14,912 nt of DNA. It comes from CAYYJV01 sp964486395. GTDB lineage: Bacteria; Patescibacteriota; Minisyncoccia; Minisyncoccales; MHMH01. Every line of letters begins with the position of its first letter. Positions within the stretch are counted from its first letter, which is position 1. Both the position numbers and the translations under genes were made by a program. Of this stretch, positions 1-5,623 are shown piece after piece. A model generated the notes under the pieces. It made no database searches and was not told the origin of the DNA. It saw only the letters and a list, made by a program, of their open reading frames with translations. The DNA lies in assembly GCA_964486395.1 (NCBI GenBank), contig CAZALP010000012.1:1-14912 (forward strand), in the 5' to 3' direction.

Positions 1-20
1 ATCGATACGAAAAAAGGTTC

Positions 21-51
21 TTGACAAACAAGGGGACGATTTTTATATAAT
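21..51 (+). promoter_or_regulatory. Sigma70-type promoter of hsp20
   Basis: A perfect -35 box TTGACA (21-26) is followed by an AT-rich -10 region (44-51) that can be read as TATATA with a 17-nt spacer or TATAAT (46-51) with a 19-nt spacer. The expected start is near 57-58, giving a leader of about 40 nt before the ATG at 98. No heat-shock operator such as CIRCE (inverted TTAGCACTC) is visible here. Confidence 0.7.
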
Positions 52-72
52 AAAAAAGAGGAAAGGTCGATA

Positions 73-99
73 ATAATATTAAATAATTTTTAATATTAT
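73..99 (+). promoter_or_regulatory. AU-only hairpin over the hsp20 start codon (candidate RNA thermometer)
   Basis: Positions 73-83 (ATAATATTAAA) and 89-99 (TTTAATATTAT) are perfect reverse complements, giving an 11-bp stem made only of A-U pairs with a 5-nt loop (84-88). The right arm includes the A and U of the start codon (98-100). The only Shine-Dalgarno-like sequence, GAGGAAAGG at 58-66, lies about 31 nt before the ATG when unfolded but directly against the hairpin base. Seen: the perfect inverted repeat and its position. Inferred: heat-melted control of translation, or alternatively a fold that brings the distant ribosome site closer. AT-rich DNA makes chance palindromes commoner. Confidence 0.5.
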
Positions 100-514
100 G
101 CCGATTATTCCTTGGAAACCTTTTGACGACTTAGACAGCATCTTTGAAGGCGACAACTGGTTTCTTCCTGTAAAATTAAGCGGGCCGGCAATGGACGTCT
201 ACGAGACGGAAAAAGAAGTGATAGCTGAGCTTAATTTGCCCGGCATTAATCCTGACAAAGTTAATATTTCAGTTGAAAACCAGGTATTGCAGGTAAGCGG
301 TGTGTCCGAGGAAAAGAAAGAAGAGAAGAAAAAGGGTTACTGGAGGAAAGAAATCCGCAAAGGTTCTTTCGAGAGGTCTATCTCTTTGCCAATGCCCATT
401 AAGGAAGACGAGGTGGAGGCCAGCTACGAAAAGGGAGTGTTAAAGATAGTTATGCCGAAAGCTGAGAAGAAACCCAGTAAAGCCAAAAAGATAAAAATAA
501 AAACCAAAGATTAA
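98..514 (+). CDS. Small heat-shock protein, Hsp20/alpha-crystallin family
   Basis: This is a 138-aa ATP-independent holdase chaperone that would bind unfolding cytoplasmic proteins and keep them refoldable. It has the family layout: a short N-terminal arm (MPIIPWKPFDDLDSIF), an alpha-crystallin domain from about residue 30 to 123 beginning at AMDVYETEKEV, the signature EKGVLKIVMPK near residues 111-121, and a C-terminal IKI (IxI) motif near residues 132-134 for oligomer assembly. Length is normal. The ATG at 98 fits the conserved start of such proteins, although no Shine-Dalgarno sits at the usual distance. It is monocistronic: its own promoter lies at 21-51 and a terminator at 524-544. The hairpin over the start codon may regulate it by temperature. 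Family assignment is secure; the regulation is inferred. Confidence 0.95.
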   Translation: MPIIPWKPFDDLDSIFEGDNWFLPVKLSGPAMDVYETEKEVIAELNLPGINPDKVNISVENQVLQVSGVSEEKKEEKKKGYWRKEIRKGSFERSISLPMPIKEDEVEASYEKGVLKIVMPKAEKKPSKAKKIKIKTKD

Positions 515-523
515 TTGTCGCAG

Positions 524-544
524 CCACCCCTCACGGGTGGTTTT
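524..544 (+). terminator. Rho-independent terminator of hsp20
   Basis: CCACCC (524-529) pairs with GGGTGG (535-540) across a 5-nt loop and is followed by TTTT (541-544), ten bases after the hsp20 stop. A second GC-rich run with a longer T-tract (555-572) follows just downstream and merges into the next promoter. Confidence 0.75.
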
Positions 545-571
545 GCAATGGTTACCCTCCGGGCGTTTTTT

Positions 572-587
572 TGATAGAATAAAAAAA
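572..587 (+). promoter_or_regulatory. Extended -10 promoter giving a near-leaderless mRNA
   Basis: TGATAGAAT (572-580) is a TGN-extended -10 box. Seven A residues separate it from the ATG at 588, so transcription would start at or within a base or two of the start codon. No Shine-Dalgarno is present. The box is embedded in the end of a T-tract (565-572), and the stretch from CTCCGGG at 557 to the ATG closely matches the one before the gene at 4178. Confidence 0.55.
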
Positions 588-1766
588 ATGAAAAGGCAAC
601 TTTTAAGAGAAATCAAGATTTTAAAAGATCGAAGGGGTTTTCTAAAAGCCGGGCAGCCGAACTTTGATCGACTATTTGGTCGAGATTCTTTGATTGCCGC
701 CTGGCAGTTATTGGACTGGAATCCCGGTATTGCCAAAGCCACCTTGTCAATTCTTTCCCAGTTCCAAGGAAAAGTTTTTAATCGAGACAAAGAAGAAGAA
801 CCAGGGAAGATTCTCCATGAAACCGATTTGGAAAAAAGCCGGCATCCCAAAAGTTGTTATCCGTTTCCTTATTACGGCTCGGTCGATGCCACTCCGTTAT
901 TTTTAATTGTTTTCTCTTTTTATTTTCAAAAAACAAAAGACAGAGATTTCTTAGAGATTTACTGGGAAAATATTTTAAAAGCTCTAAACTGGCTGGAGGA
1001 CTGCGGAGATAAAGACAAAGATTATTTTTTAGAGTATCAGAGAAGTAATCCCCAGGGTCTTTATCATCAGGGCTGGAAGGATAGCTTTAAGGATCACCTG
1101 AAGATAAAGGCGCCCGTGGCCATTGTTGAAGCCCAGGGTTACCAATATTTGGCTCTAAAAGAAGTAGCCAAGCTGGCTACTATAAAAAAAGAGCTGGATT
1201 TAGCCAAAAAATTACAAGAAAGAATGGAGAAATTAAAAGAGGATTTTGATAAAAAATTCTGGATGCCCGATAAAAATTATTTTGCCTTGGGTCTGGACAA
1301 CAAGAAGAAGCAAAGGAAAACCATTACTTCAAATCCCGGCCACCTGCTTTTTACCGGCATTTTAAAAGAAGACAAGGTGGAAAAACTGGTTAATCGTCTT
1401 TTTGAACCAGATCTCTGGACGCCCTACGGCTTGCGGACCCATTCTGTTAAAGAGCCGGATTTCGAAGAAAAGCAGTACCATTTGGGGACTGTTTGGCCCC
1501 ATGATAACTGGATTATTGCCCAAGGATTAAAGAAACTCGGTTTCCAAGAAAAATATATGAAAATAAAAAAAGCCATGTTTTTGGCTCACAAGAAAATTGG
1601 GAAATTACCCGAATGTTACGGAGTCACGGTGGAAGACCGGCAAATTATTGCCATTCCTCAAGCAAATTATCCCCAAGCTTGGGCAACCTGCGCTTTATTT
1701 AATTTTTTAGGATTCAGTTTTCAGGAGAGGCTTTTTCATTTGCCTCGGAAAGTTTTCCCTTGGTAA
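588..1766 (+). CDS. Compact amylo-alpha-1,6-glucosidase/glycogen-debranching-type glycoside hydrolase
   Basis: The 392-aa protein belongs to the (alpha/alpha)6-barrel glucosidases related to the C-terminal domain of glycogen debranching enzyme (GDE_C, GH63/GH133-like). Diagnostic motifs in order are FGRDSL (30-35), HQGWKDS (160-166, with the likely acid Asp165), YGLRTHS and GTVWPHDNW (300-308), and LPECYG (Glu342, the likely second catalytic acid). It lacks the N-terminal domains of full debranching enzymes, so it is essentially the catalytic barrel alone. It would cleave alpha-linked glucose from a glucan or a small glucoside; the substrate cannot be read from sequence. I start it at 588, not the in-frame ATG at 537, because 537 lies inside the hsp20 terminator and adds residues unlike the family. 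Its last 53 bases overlap the convergent GT4 gene, so the two may share carbohydrate metabolism. Confidence 0.8.
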   Translation: MKRQLLREIKILKDRRGFLKAGQPNFDRLFGRDSLIAAWQLLDWNPGIAKATLSILSQFQGKVFNRDKEEEPGKILHETDLEKSRHPKSCYPFPYYGSVDATPLFLIVFSFYFQKTKDRDFLEIYWENILKALNWLEDCGDKDKDYFLEYQRSNPQGLYHQGWKDSFKDHLKIKAPVAIVEAQGYQYLALKEVAKLATIKKELDLAKKLQERMEKLKEDFDKKFWMPDKNYFALGLDNKKKQRKTITSNPGHLLFTGILKEDKVEKLVNRLFEPDLWTPYGLRTHSVKEPDFEEKQYHLGTVWPHDNWIIAQGLKKLGFQEKYMKIKKAMFLAHKKIGKLPECYGVTVEDRQIIAIPQANYPQAWATCALFNFLGFSFQERLFHLPRKVFPW

Positions 1767-2772
1767 GTTTTTTATAAAGCCGCTCATAACGATTAACCAT
1801 TCTCTTTAAGGGAAAGTTCTTTTTTACATATTCTCGGCAATACTTTCGAGAGATCGTTTTAATTTTTTTCAGCGCCCTTACGGCTTCAGTTTTGTTTTCC
1901 ACCACAAAGCCGGTTTTTCCTTCTTCAATTAATTCCGGCGTCGCTCCTTCCTTGAAAGCAATCACCGGGGTGCCGCAAGCCATTGATTCTATGACTACCA
2001 AACCAAACGGCTCTTTTCTTTTAATCGGAAAAAGAAACGCCTTAGCATTCTTAAAAAGCTTGATTTTTTTCTCGAAATCGGACTCTCCGACAAATTGAAT
2101 TTGTTTTCCGTCAATCAACGGCTTTATGCGATACTCGAAATAATCGGCATTTCTGGGATGAATGGGGCCGGAGATGATGAGCTTTTCACCCGCCATTTTG
2201 GCAATTTCAATAACCGCAGCCGTACCTTTGTCGGGCTGGATGCTGGAAAGCCAAAAAAGGTAATCTTCCGGCTCGTCATTAAAATCATAATTTTCTACCG
2301 GAATACCATGATAGATTGTTTTGACAATGTGCATTCCCGGCCCCGATTTCTTTTGATCTTTTGAGATGGCAACATAATTAACATTTGAGTATTTTTTGAA
2401 AAGTATATTTTTTTCTTCGGTGACAGGGTTGTGCAGCGTGCTGACAACCGGCGGTTTTAAAAATTTGCTGAAGGCAACGCCGTATTCTTCTCCATGGTCG
2501 TGAATAATATCAAATTCATTTTGTCTCTCCAAAAGCTCTTTATACAATAAAGCCAAAGGGGCAAAAGGGGCGGCTAAATTGGCCTTAACTAAACCCTTTG
2601 GCCAAATGGGCACCATTCTGGCATTGGTTCGCGAGTCAGCTGTGGAAAAAAGAGTAACTTCGTGGCCCCTTCTGATAAGTTCTTCGGTGAGCAGAGAGAT
2701 AACCAGTTCGGTGCCTCCGTAGGTAAAGGGCGGCACCTCGTACCACAAGGGGCTTATCTGGGCAATACGCAT
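1714..2772 (-). CDS. Glycosyltransferase family 4 (GT-B fold)
   Basis: The 352-aa retaining glycosyltransferase moves a sugar from a nucleotide-sugar donor to an unknown acceptor. The N-terminal Rossmann half starts with MRIAQISP and carries the TYGGTE glycine loop (17-22) and a DIIHDHGEE stretch (88-96). The C-terminal donor-binding half has the GT4 EX7E signature (Glu254 and Glu262 in KEPFGLVVIES), then ACGTPVIA and GATPELI. No signal peptide or membrane helix is visible, so it is probably cytoplasmic. The extreme C-terminus (after about residue 338) is a charged tail encoded opposite the end of the debranching-type gene. Its neighbour suggests a role in a storage glucan, glycolipid or compatible solute, but this is only context. 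The mRNA looks leaderless. Confidence 0.9.
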   Translation of the reverse strand: MRIAQISPLWYEVPPFTYGGTELVISLLTEELIRRGHEVTLFSTADSRTNARMVPIWPKGLVKANLAAPFAPLALLYKELLERQNEFDIIHDHGEEYGVAFSKFLKPPVVSTLHNPVTEEKNILFKKYSNVNYVAISKDQKKSGPGMHIVKTIYHGIPVENYDFNDEPEDYLFWLSSIQPDKGTAAVIEIAKMAGEKLIISGPIHPRNADYFEYRIKPLIDGKQIQFVGESDFEKKIKLFKNAKAFLFPIKRKEPFGLVVIESMACGTPVIAFKEGATPELIEEGKTGFVVENKTEAVRALKKIKTISRKYCREYVKKNFPLKRMVNRYERLYKKLTKGKLSEANEKASPEN

Positions 2773-2778
2773 AGTTAT

Positions 2779-2787
2779 ATTATAGCA
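2779..2787 (-). promoter_or_regulatory. Extended -10 promoter of the GT4 gene (leaderless)
   Basis: On the - strand TGCTATAAT is a perfect extended -10 box ending 6 nt before the ATG at 2772, which places the transcription start on or next to the A of the start codon. There is no Shine-Dalgarno and no recognisable -35 box, as is usual for extended -10 promoters. Confidence 0.6.
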
Positions 2788-2901
2788 TATAAATCAAAAA
2801 AAATTTAGCCAATTAAACGGAGTTTTTCTCGGATTATTTTTAGAGACGGATTGCCGCTTTTGTTTTTTGGCTTGCCTTAAATTTATCGATGGGCGAAAAT
2901 C

Positions 2902-2910
2902 TGATATAAT
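2902..2910 (+). promoter_or_regulatory. Extended -10 promoter upstream of the gene-fragment region
   Basis: TGATATAAT is a perfect extended -10 box. Transcription would begin near 2917 and run through the GT2 remnant (ATG at 2929), the membrane-anchor ORF and the flavoprotein gene. The rest of the interval 2788-2901 shows no gene, tRNA or strong hairpin. Confidence 0.55.
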
Positions 2911-2928
2911 TAAAAAGAAAGTTCGGAA

Positions 2929-3003
2929 ATGAATATGCTTTCAATCATAACCCCAACTTTAAATGAAGAGGTAAGAATAAAACAGCTGCGCATTTATCTA
3001 TGA
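2929..3003 (+). pseudogene. 5' remnant of a GT2 glycosyltransferase
   Basis: The 24-codon ORF reads MNMLSIITPTLNEEVRIKQL and then stops at TGA after four more residues. The string LSIITPTLNEE is the classic N-terminal strand and nucleotide-sugar loop of family 2 glycosyltransferases, which are normally 220-330 aa. Nothing matching the remaining domain (such as the DxD region) follows in any frame. Its TGA overlaps the next ATG (ATGA at 3000). I read it as a truncated gene whose promoter and start survive. It could instead now serve as a short translated leader for the downstream ORF. Confidence 0.6.
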
Positions 3004-3260
3004 AAGGTGTGCCTAGAAATAAAATCCGAAATAAGCTCTTAACTTTATTGCCAAAAATTTCTAACGCGGTAAAGAAACATCAATCTGAGATAATTTTAGC
3101 GATCGGCGTGATTTTGATTTCTTTATTGTCTTTTGCCACTGGTTTTATAGTAGCCCGGAATTATGATAAACAGTCGCTCCAAATTGAAGAAAATAGCTAT
3201 TATCGGAGCCGGAATAACGGGGCTATATCTTGCCTGGAAACTTTCGGGAAAGGGGCATAA
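3000..3260 (+). pseudogene. Truncated single-pass membrane protein, fused out of frame into the flavoprotein gene
   Basis: The 86-codon ORF begins with a basic segment (about residues 1-30), then one strong membrane helix (about 31-54, IILAIGVILISLLSFATGF...) and a short DKQSLQIEE stretch resembling the juxtamembrane part of patescibacterial anchored secreted proteins. From about base 3185 the frame reads through the flavoprotein coding sequence in the wrong phase, so the tail after residue 62 is not genuine protein sequence. I infer that the extracellular domain was lost in a deletion joining this gene to the flavoprotein gene. It could still be expressed as a small membrane peptide and couple translation to the overlapping gene. 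Confidence 0.5.
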
Positions 3261-4104
3261 GGTTACCGTTTTTGAGAAAAAGGGCAAGATTGGCAAAGAG
3301 GCGTGCTCCGGCCTTTTTTCAGAAAGAATTTTTAATTATATCCCTCAGAGCCGAAAACTTATTCAAAATAAGATAGATTTTGTCTTAATTCACTTTCCCG
3401 GAAAAACCGTCAAAGTTAGTTTTCGGAATAAGTTTTTTGCGATGAGCCACGCCGCGTTGGACAGGTTGATGGCCGAATTGGCCCAGAAAGCCGGCGCCGA
3501 AATCAAATTAAATCAAAATGCATCGAGAACGGTTCTCAATACGCTCAATACGTCGGATTTCGACAGAATTATTGGCTGCGACGGGGCGCTTTCTGAGACG
3601 AGAAAGCGGCTGGGATTGAAAAATCCTCGATTTCGGCTGGGAATGCTGCGTTTAACGAATGAAAAAGATTTTTCAAACTACGTGGAAACTTGGCCGGTCA
3701 GAGGCGGGTTTAAATGGAAAATTCCCCGAAGGGACAACACGGAATACGGCGTCATCGTCCCTCTTGAACAAAGCAAAAATTTCTCTGCTCTCGAGTACGA
3801 AAGTTTTGGGCTGGTGCCGCAAGGGCTGATTATTCCCAAAAGTGAAATTGTTACTCTTTGCGGGGATGCGGCGGGTTTGACCAAGCCCTGGTCGGGCGGA
3901 GGAGTGGTTTGGGGACTGCAGGCCTGCGACTTGCTCTTGCAAAGCTTCCCGGATTTGCTAAGATACCGCAGAAACGCCAGAAGGTTTTTTCTTCCAAGGA
4001 TTATCTTTTCTAAAATAACTACCCGATTCGTTTATTTCTTAGGTTTTAAATTTCCTTGGATTTTACCTTCAAAAATGAATATGGAAGGAGATTATTTGTT
4101 GTGA
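3163..4104 (+). CDS. FAD-dependent oxidoreductase, geranylgeranyl-reductase-like
   Basis: The 313-aa flavoprotein has an N-terminal dinucleotide-binding motif GAGITG (15-20), VFEKK as the FAD-ribose acidic end of strand 2 (36-40), the CSGLFSE segment (48-54) typical of geranylgeranyl-reductase relatives, a GCDGALSETR motif (138-147) and a second FAD motif GDAAGLTKPWSGGG (234-247). Relatives reduce double bonds of isoprenoid chains or hydroxylate lipids; the substrate here is unknown. Family homology begins at KKIAIIGAG, so the native start may have been the codon now reading TTG at 3184. The ATG at 3163 adds seven residues and lies inside the preceding truncated ORF. No Shine-Dalgarno precedes either start. 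A terminator follows at 4133-4162. Confidence 0.8.
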   Translation: MINSRSKLKKIAIIGAGITGLYLAWKLSGKGHKVTVFEKKGKIGKEACSGLFSERIFNYIPQSRKLIQNKIDFVLIHFPGKTVKVSFRNKFFAMSHAALDRLMAELAQKAGAEIKLNQNASRTVLNTLNTSDFDRIIGCDGALSETRKRLGLKNPRFRLGMLRLTNEKDFSNYVETWPVRGGFKWKIPRRDNTEYGVIVPLEQSKNFSALEYESFGLVPQGLIIPKSEIVTLCGDAAGLTKPWSGGGVVWGLQACDLLLQSFPDLLRYRRNARRFFLPRIIFSKITTRFVYFLGFKFPWILPSKMNMEGDYLL

Positions 4105-4132
4105 GAGATTTGGAAAATAAAAGACATTAAAA

Positions 4133-4162
4133 CCCCGAGAGTTGCCGGCTCCGGGGCTTTTT
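4133..4162 (+). terminator. Rho-independent terminator after the flavoprotein gene
   Basis: CCCCG plus GAG (4133-4141, one bulged A) pairs with CTCCGGGG (4149-4156), giving an 8-bp GC-rich stem with a 7-nt loop, followed by TTTTT (4158-4162). AAAA on the left side could let it work on the opposite strand too. Its T-tract runs straight into the promoter of the next gene. Confidence 0.8.
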
Positions 4163-4177
4163 GATAAAATAAGAAAA
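4162..4177 (+). promoter_or_regulatory. Extended -10 promoter giving a leaderless mRNA
   Basis: TGATAAAAT (4162-4170) is a TGN-extended -10 box formed directly at the end of the terminator T-tract. Seven bases (AAGAAAA) separate it from the ATG at 4178. There is no Shine-Dalgarno, so the message would be essentially leaderless. Confidence 0.55.
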
Positions 4178-4888
4178 ATGTATTTGCTGCCTACCATTAC
4201 CACTACTTCGAAAGATTGGAGGGAGAAAGTCAAAGAAGCTAAGGACTTAAAATTGAAAGAGATAAGCATTTTTCCTACTTGTTTGGGTTTGGAGGAAAGA
4301 AAAGAGTTGTATGAATTGCTGAAAGAAACAAGCATTGAAAAAATTCCTTTTGTTCATCTCAGGACGGACATGGGGGTTTGGGAGTTGAATTATCTAGTCC
4401 GTAATTTTCACACCAAGGTTTTTAATACTCACAGCCGGCGGGAATATCCCATTCCTTCAGAATGGGATAAATACCGGAAAAAGATATATATTGAAAATAC
4501 TTATTTTCCTTTTGATGAAAAGGAAATTAAGGAATTTGCCGGCATTTGCCTGGATTTTTCCCATCTAGAGGCCAGCAGGATTTATCAGCCGGAAAGATAC
4601 CCTCATGATATCAAGATGATAGAGAAATACGGTTCTGGCTGCGGGCACATCAGCCCTGCCCCAAATTGGAACTTTCTAGACAAAGACATTTGGCAGTTTA
4701 ACAGAGAAAAAGGAAAAAACTTTCCTCATACCCTCAAGAATTTATCAGAGCTAGACTATTTAAAACAGTATCCTGCCAGCTACTTTGGAGAATATTTGGC
4801 CCTGGAAATGGAAAACAGCCTTAAAGAGCAATTAAAAGCCAAAGAATATATCATTAAATTATTAAAAATATGGTCAACAAAACGATAA
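4178..4888 (+). CDS. Hypothetical TIM-barrel-like protein (xylose isomerase/endonuclease IV-like fold)
   Basis: I do not recognise a named family. The 236-aa protein has alternating strands and helices with metal-ligand-like residues at strand ends: VHLR (59-62), NTHS (His85), IYIENTYF (Glu106), GICLDFSHLE (Asp126, His129), CGHISP (His157) and Glu209/Glu211 near the C-terminus. This order of His, Glu, Asp-x-x-His, His is reminiscent of metal-dependent sugar-phosphate isomerase/AP-endonuclease TIM barrels, though the chain is shorter than most. A metal-dependent isomerase, epimerase or hydrolase is possible but unproven. The ATG at 4178 is preferred over the in-frame ATG at 4142, which lies inside the terminator hairpin. 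The end overlaps the next gene by 19 nt, so the two are probably co-translated. Confidence 0.65.
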   Translation: MYLLPTITTTSKDWREKVKEAKDLKLKEISIFPTCLGLEERKELYELLKETSIEKIPFVHLRTDMGVWELNYLVRNFHTKVFNTHSRREYPIPSEWDKYRKKIYIENTYFPFDEKEIKEFAGICLDFSHLEASRIYQPERYPHDIKMIEKYGSGCGHISPAPNWNFLDKDIWQFNREKGKNFPHTLKNLSELDYLKQYPASYFGEYLALEMENSLKEQLKAKEYIIKLLKIWSTKR

Positions 4889-5505
4889 TCTTTTCTGCGG
4901 TTGTGGTGGTTTTAGCCCTAGGAGCGGCAGTTTACTTTCTTTATTACGCTCCGGAAGGAAAGCTGTCAGATAATCCGCCCCCAGATTTGAAAGTTTTGGA
5001 CGAGAAAAAAGAAGAGAAGGAATCCGATAAAGAATCCGGCCCCGGCATTTTGGCCAAAGACGGATTTTCCATTAATCTGCCAGAGGGTTGGGAAGAAACT
5101 GCAAATCCTCCCGGCAGAGCTTTGGCTTTGGTTGTGAAAGGAAACGAGGAAATTGCCAACGAGAAAGCAGAAAAGCTGGGTTTTGCCAGCTATTTTTCAG
5201 TTAGCAGCGATTCCTTGGAAACTTACACTTTCGAAGAATACATCGAGGAGATAAAAACGCGCTTGGTCCAAAGTATAGTCAACATTGACTTTGTCAAAGA
5301 AGAAGAGGGAGAAATTGACGGCAAAAAGGCGCTTTTCGTTGAATGCGAAAGCACTCAGAAAGAAGTCGACTTCAAGACCTTGTTGGCATTTATCAACGAA
5401 GCAGACGAAACCATTTGGGCGATTTCTTTCAATACACTTGAGGACAAATGGCCCGAATACCGAGATTTATTTTATCAGACAGCCGAAAGTTTTAAATTAC
5501 AATAA
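4870..5505 (+). CDS. Membrane-anchored extracytoplasmic protein, PsbP/MOG1-like domain
   Basis: The 211-aa protein has an N-terminal signal anchor (about residues 4-26, IIFSAVVVVLALGAAVYFLYY), a charged, flexible linker rich in Lys, Glu and Asp (about 27-60), and a C-terminal domain starting at FSINLPEGWEE that resembles PsbP/MOG1/DUF1795-type folds: strands with a conserved GW, a mid-domain EEYIEEIKTRL helix, and a terminal FYQTAESFKL helix. No lipobox cysteine is present, so it is probably held by the uncleaved helix with its domain outside the membrane. The function is unknown; such domains often bind ligands or partner proteins. It overlaps the upstream gene and ends before the bidirectional terminator at 5543-5571. 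Confidence 0.75.
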   Translation: MVNKTIIFSAVVVVLALGAAVYFLYYAPEGKLSDNPPPDLKVLDEKKEEKESDKESGPGILAKDGFSINLPEGWEETANPPGRALALVVKGNEEIANEKAEKLGFASYFSVSSDSLETYTFEEYIEEIKTRLVQSIVNIDFVKEEEGEIDGKKALFVECESTQKEVDFKTLLAFINEADETIWAISFNTLEDKWPEYRDLFYQTAESFKLQ

Positions 5506-5542
5506 TAATTAAAATAAAAGAAAGGAAAGAAAAAGAAGAAAA

Positions 5543-5571
5543 GCCACTAAATAGGGGAGTAGTGGCTTTTT
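5543..5571. terminator. Bidirectional terminator between convergent genes
   Basis: GCCACTA (5543-5549) pairs with TAGTGGC (5560-5566) around a 10-nt loop. It is flanked by AAAA on the left and TTTTT (5567-5571) on the right, so a U-tract exists on both strands. It lies between the + gene ending at 5505 and the - recombinase gene ending at 5624. Confidence 0.8.
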
Positions 5572-5584
5572 ATTAACACAGCGC

Positions 5585-5613
5585 CTTTAATATTGTGCGA
5601 CATTATGCGGACT
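5585..5613 (-). other. dif: Candidate dif-like Xer recombination site
   Basis: Read on the - strand from 5613 to 5600, AGTCCGCATAATGT matches 12 of 14 bases of the E. coli dif XerC arm plus the start of its central region (GGTGCGCATAATGT). The other end, CAATATTAAAG (5595-5585), matches 7 of 11 bases of the XerD arm (TTATGTTAAAT), but only if the central region is 7 bp instead of 6. It lies 10 bases downstream of a Xer-type recombinase gene, as in bacteria where dif sits beside a single xer gene, and at the point where gene direction switches. The match was made from memory of the E. coli site, and the spacing problem is a real weakness. Confidence 0.4.
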
Positions 5614-5623
5614 TTACCAATTT

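Noticed and set aside
537..587. Upstream in-frame ATG for the glucosidase
   Set aside because: It falls inside the hsp20 terminator hairpin and adds 17 residues without family resemblance. The ATG at 588 follows a -10 box at the right distance.
440..850. A 136-codon open frame on the - strand
   Set aside because: It lies across the end of hsp20, the terminator and the start of the glucosidase gene, both of which have clear family motifs on the + strand. It has no recognisable domain.
2773..2928. Possible tRNA, riboswitch or small gene in the 156-nt divergent intergenic region
   Set aside because: No cloverleaf arms, GTTCGA loop, strong hairpin or convincing reading frame; only the two divergent -10 boxes are supported.
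4142..4177. Upstream in-frame ATG-equivalent start for the TIM-barrel gene
   Set aside because: It lies within the terminator hairpin; the ATG at 4178 is better placed behind an extended -10 box.
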